Assembly (NCBI RefSeq): GCF_900112705.1
Contig: NZ_FOMR01000001.1
Span: forward strand, 1-64,000
Reading direction: 5' to 3'
DNA length: 64,000 nucleotides
Source: Lentibacillus persicus
GTDB taxonomy: Bacteria > Bacillota > Bacilli > Bacillales > Amphibacillaceae
The position numbers and the translations under genes are program-made. Positions 63,828 through 64,000 of the stretch are shown here, piece after piece. A model generated the notes under the pieces. It saw only the letters and a list, made by a program, of their open reading frames with translations. It was not told the origin of the DNA and searched no databases. Position 1 is the stretch's first letter, and each line of letters begins with the position of its first letter.

Positions 63828-63914
63828 CGACTTGTCTAAAGTGTGATTAAAATCATTTAAATACAATGCTGAATATGTTTAAATATAACTATGATGAGTG
63901 AAGGAGGGATTGGC

Positions 63915-64000
63915 ATGGAAACAGCTCTCGAAGAAAATATTATGGGAGCACTTGAGAATGTTATCGACCCTGAACTGGGTATTGACATTGTCAACCTTGG
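63915..64000 (+). CDS. yitW: MIP18/PaaD-type iron-sulfur assembly protein, N-terminal part
   Basis: Reading frame from ATG 63915, preceded by AAGGAGGGAT, to the window end: METALEENIMGALENVID, then PELGIDIVNLG. This is the start of the DUF59/MIP18 domain (SufT/YitW-type), which helps mature iron-sulfur proteins. The rest lies outside the window. Confidence 0.88.
   Translation, partial: METALEENIMGALENVIDPELGIDIVNL

Overview
The window is chromosomal DNA from a spore-forming, probably halotolerant member of the Bacillaceae (Virgibacillus/Lentibacillus/Oceanobacillus-like). The evidence is an alpha/beta-type spore SASP gene, ComK, AddAB, PrsA, EcsAB and a gene order that follows the Bacillus subtilis yha-yhf-yhj-yit region. 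Low-to-moderate GC, acidic exported proteins, a complete OpuA betaine importer and two GbsR-type regulators fit a salt-adapted species. I cannot name the species. No rRNA, tRNA, prophage or CRISPR locus was seen.

Layout. 1-560: end of an IS256-type transposase, a perfect 42-bp palindrome, a short 20-bp-period repeat array and one end of a dispersed repeat. 560-6270: fumC, a spore SASP, an MsmX-type ATPase, a PucR/CdaR-type regulator, yheA, yhaR, yhzC. 6.5-16.7 kb: the yha block (gbsR-like, yhaM, yhaL, prsA, yhaJ, yhaI, yhaH, trpP, hit). A second gbsR-like gene and opuAA-AB-AC sit where B. subtilis has hpr/scoC. 17.6-22 kb: ecsAB, a ferritin-like protein, a PAP2 phosphatase and a BdbC/thioredoxin pair. 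22.3-29.1 kb: hmoB, pbpF and the haem genes hemE-hemH-hemY. 29.2-32.6 kb: a NERD-domain gene between two collinear repeat arrays, then pepF. 33-38 kb: yhfH, yhfI, lplJ, comK, yhjD, yhjE and a signal peptidase. 38.4-45.6 kb: addBA. 45.8-49.6 kb: a ba3-type oxidase (subunits IIa, II, I) with a SCO copper chaperone and a His/Met-rich membrane protein. 49.7-57.7 kb: a DUF418 protein, rocD, yisL, a Fur-box-controlled siderophore importer and an extracellular GH13-like protein that has lost its catalytic residues. 57.7-64 kb: a YppF-like protein, a large 20-bp array, DegV, YitT, small spore/unknown genes, and yitU, yitV and the start of yitW.

How the genes work together. The genes form several coherent systems: osmoprotection (GbsR-type regulators, OpuA), protein export and envelope (PrsA, EcsAB, signal peptidase, PbpF, BdbC pair), haem supply feeding a copper/haem oxidase with its SCO chaperone, competence and recombination (ComK, AddAB), and iron import. 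Likely cis-control sites include a Fur box, a run of five (T/G)AG triplets over the trpP ribosome-binding site (TRAP-like), an inverted repeat upstream of opuA, and one ComK-type AT-box.

The most unusual content is intergenic. (1) Five arrays of 20-bp units share a core of the form ATAT-S-NN-CMGRAGA followed by a variable hexamer. Two of them are collinear unit by unit and flank the NERD gene as direct repeats. (2) Three foldback, MITE-like elements with terminal inverted repeats are present; one supplies the last residues and stop codon of a thioredoxin-like gene. (3) A tandemly duplicated hairpin element of about 120 bp lies between pepF and yhfH, and its second copy contains an inserted three-way-junction-like motif.
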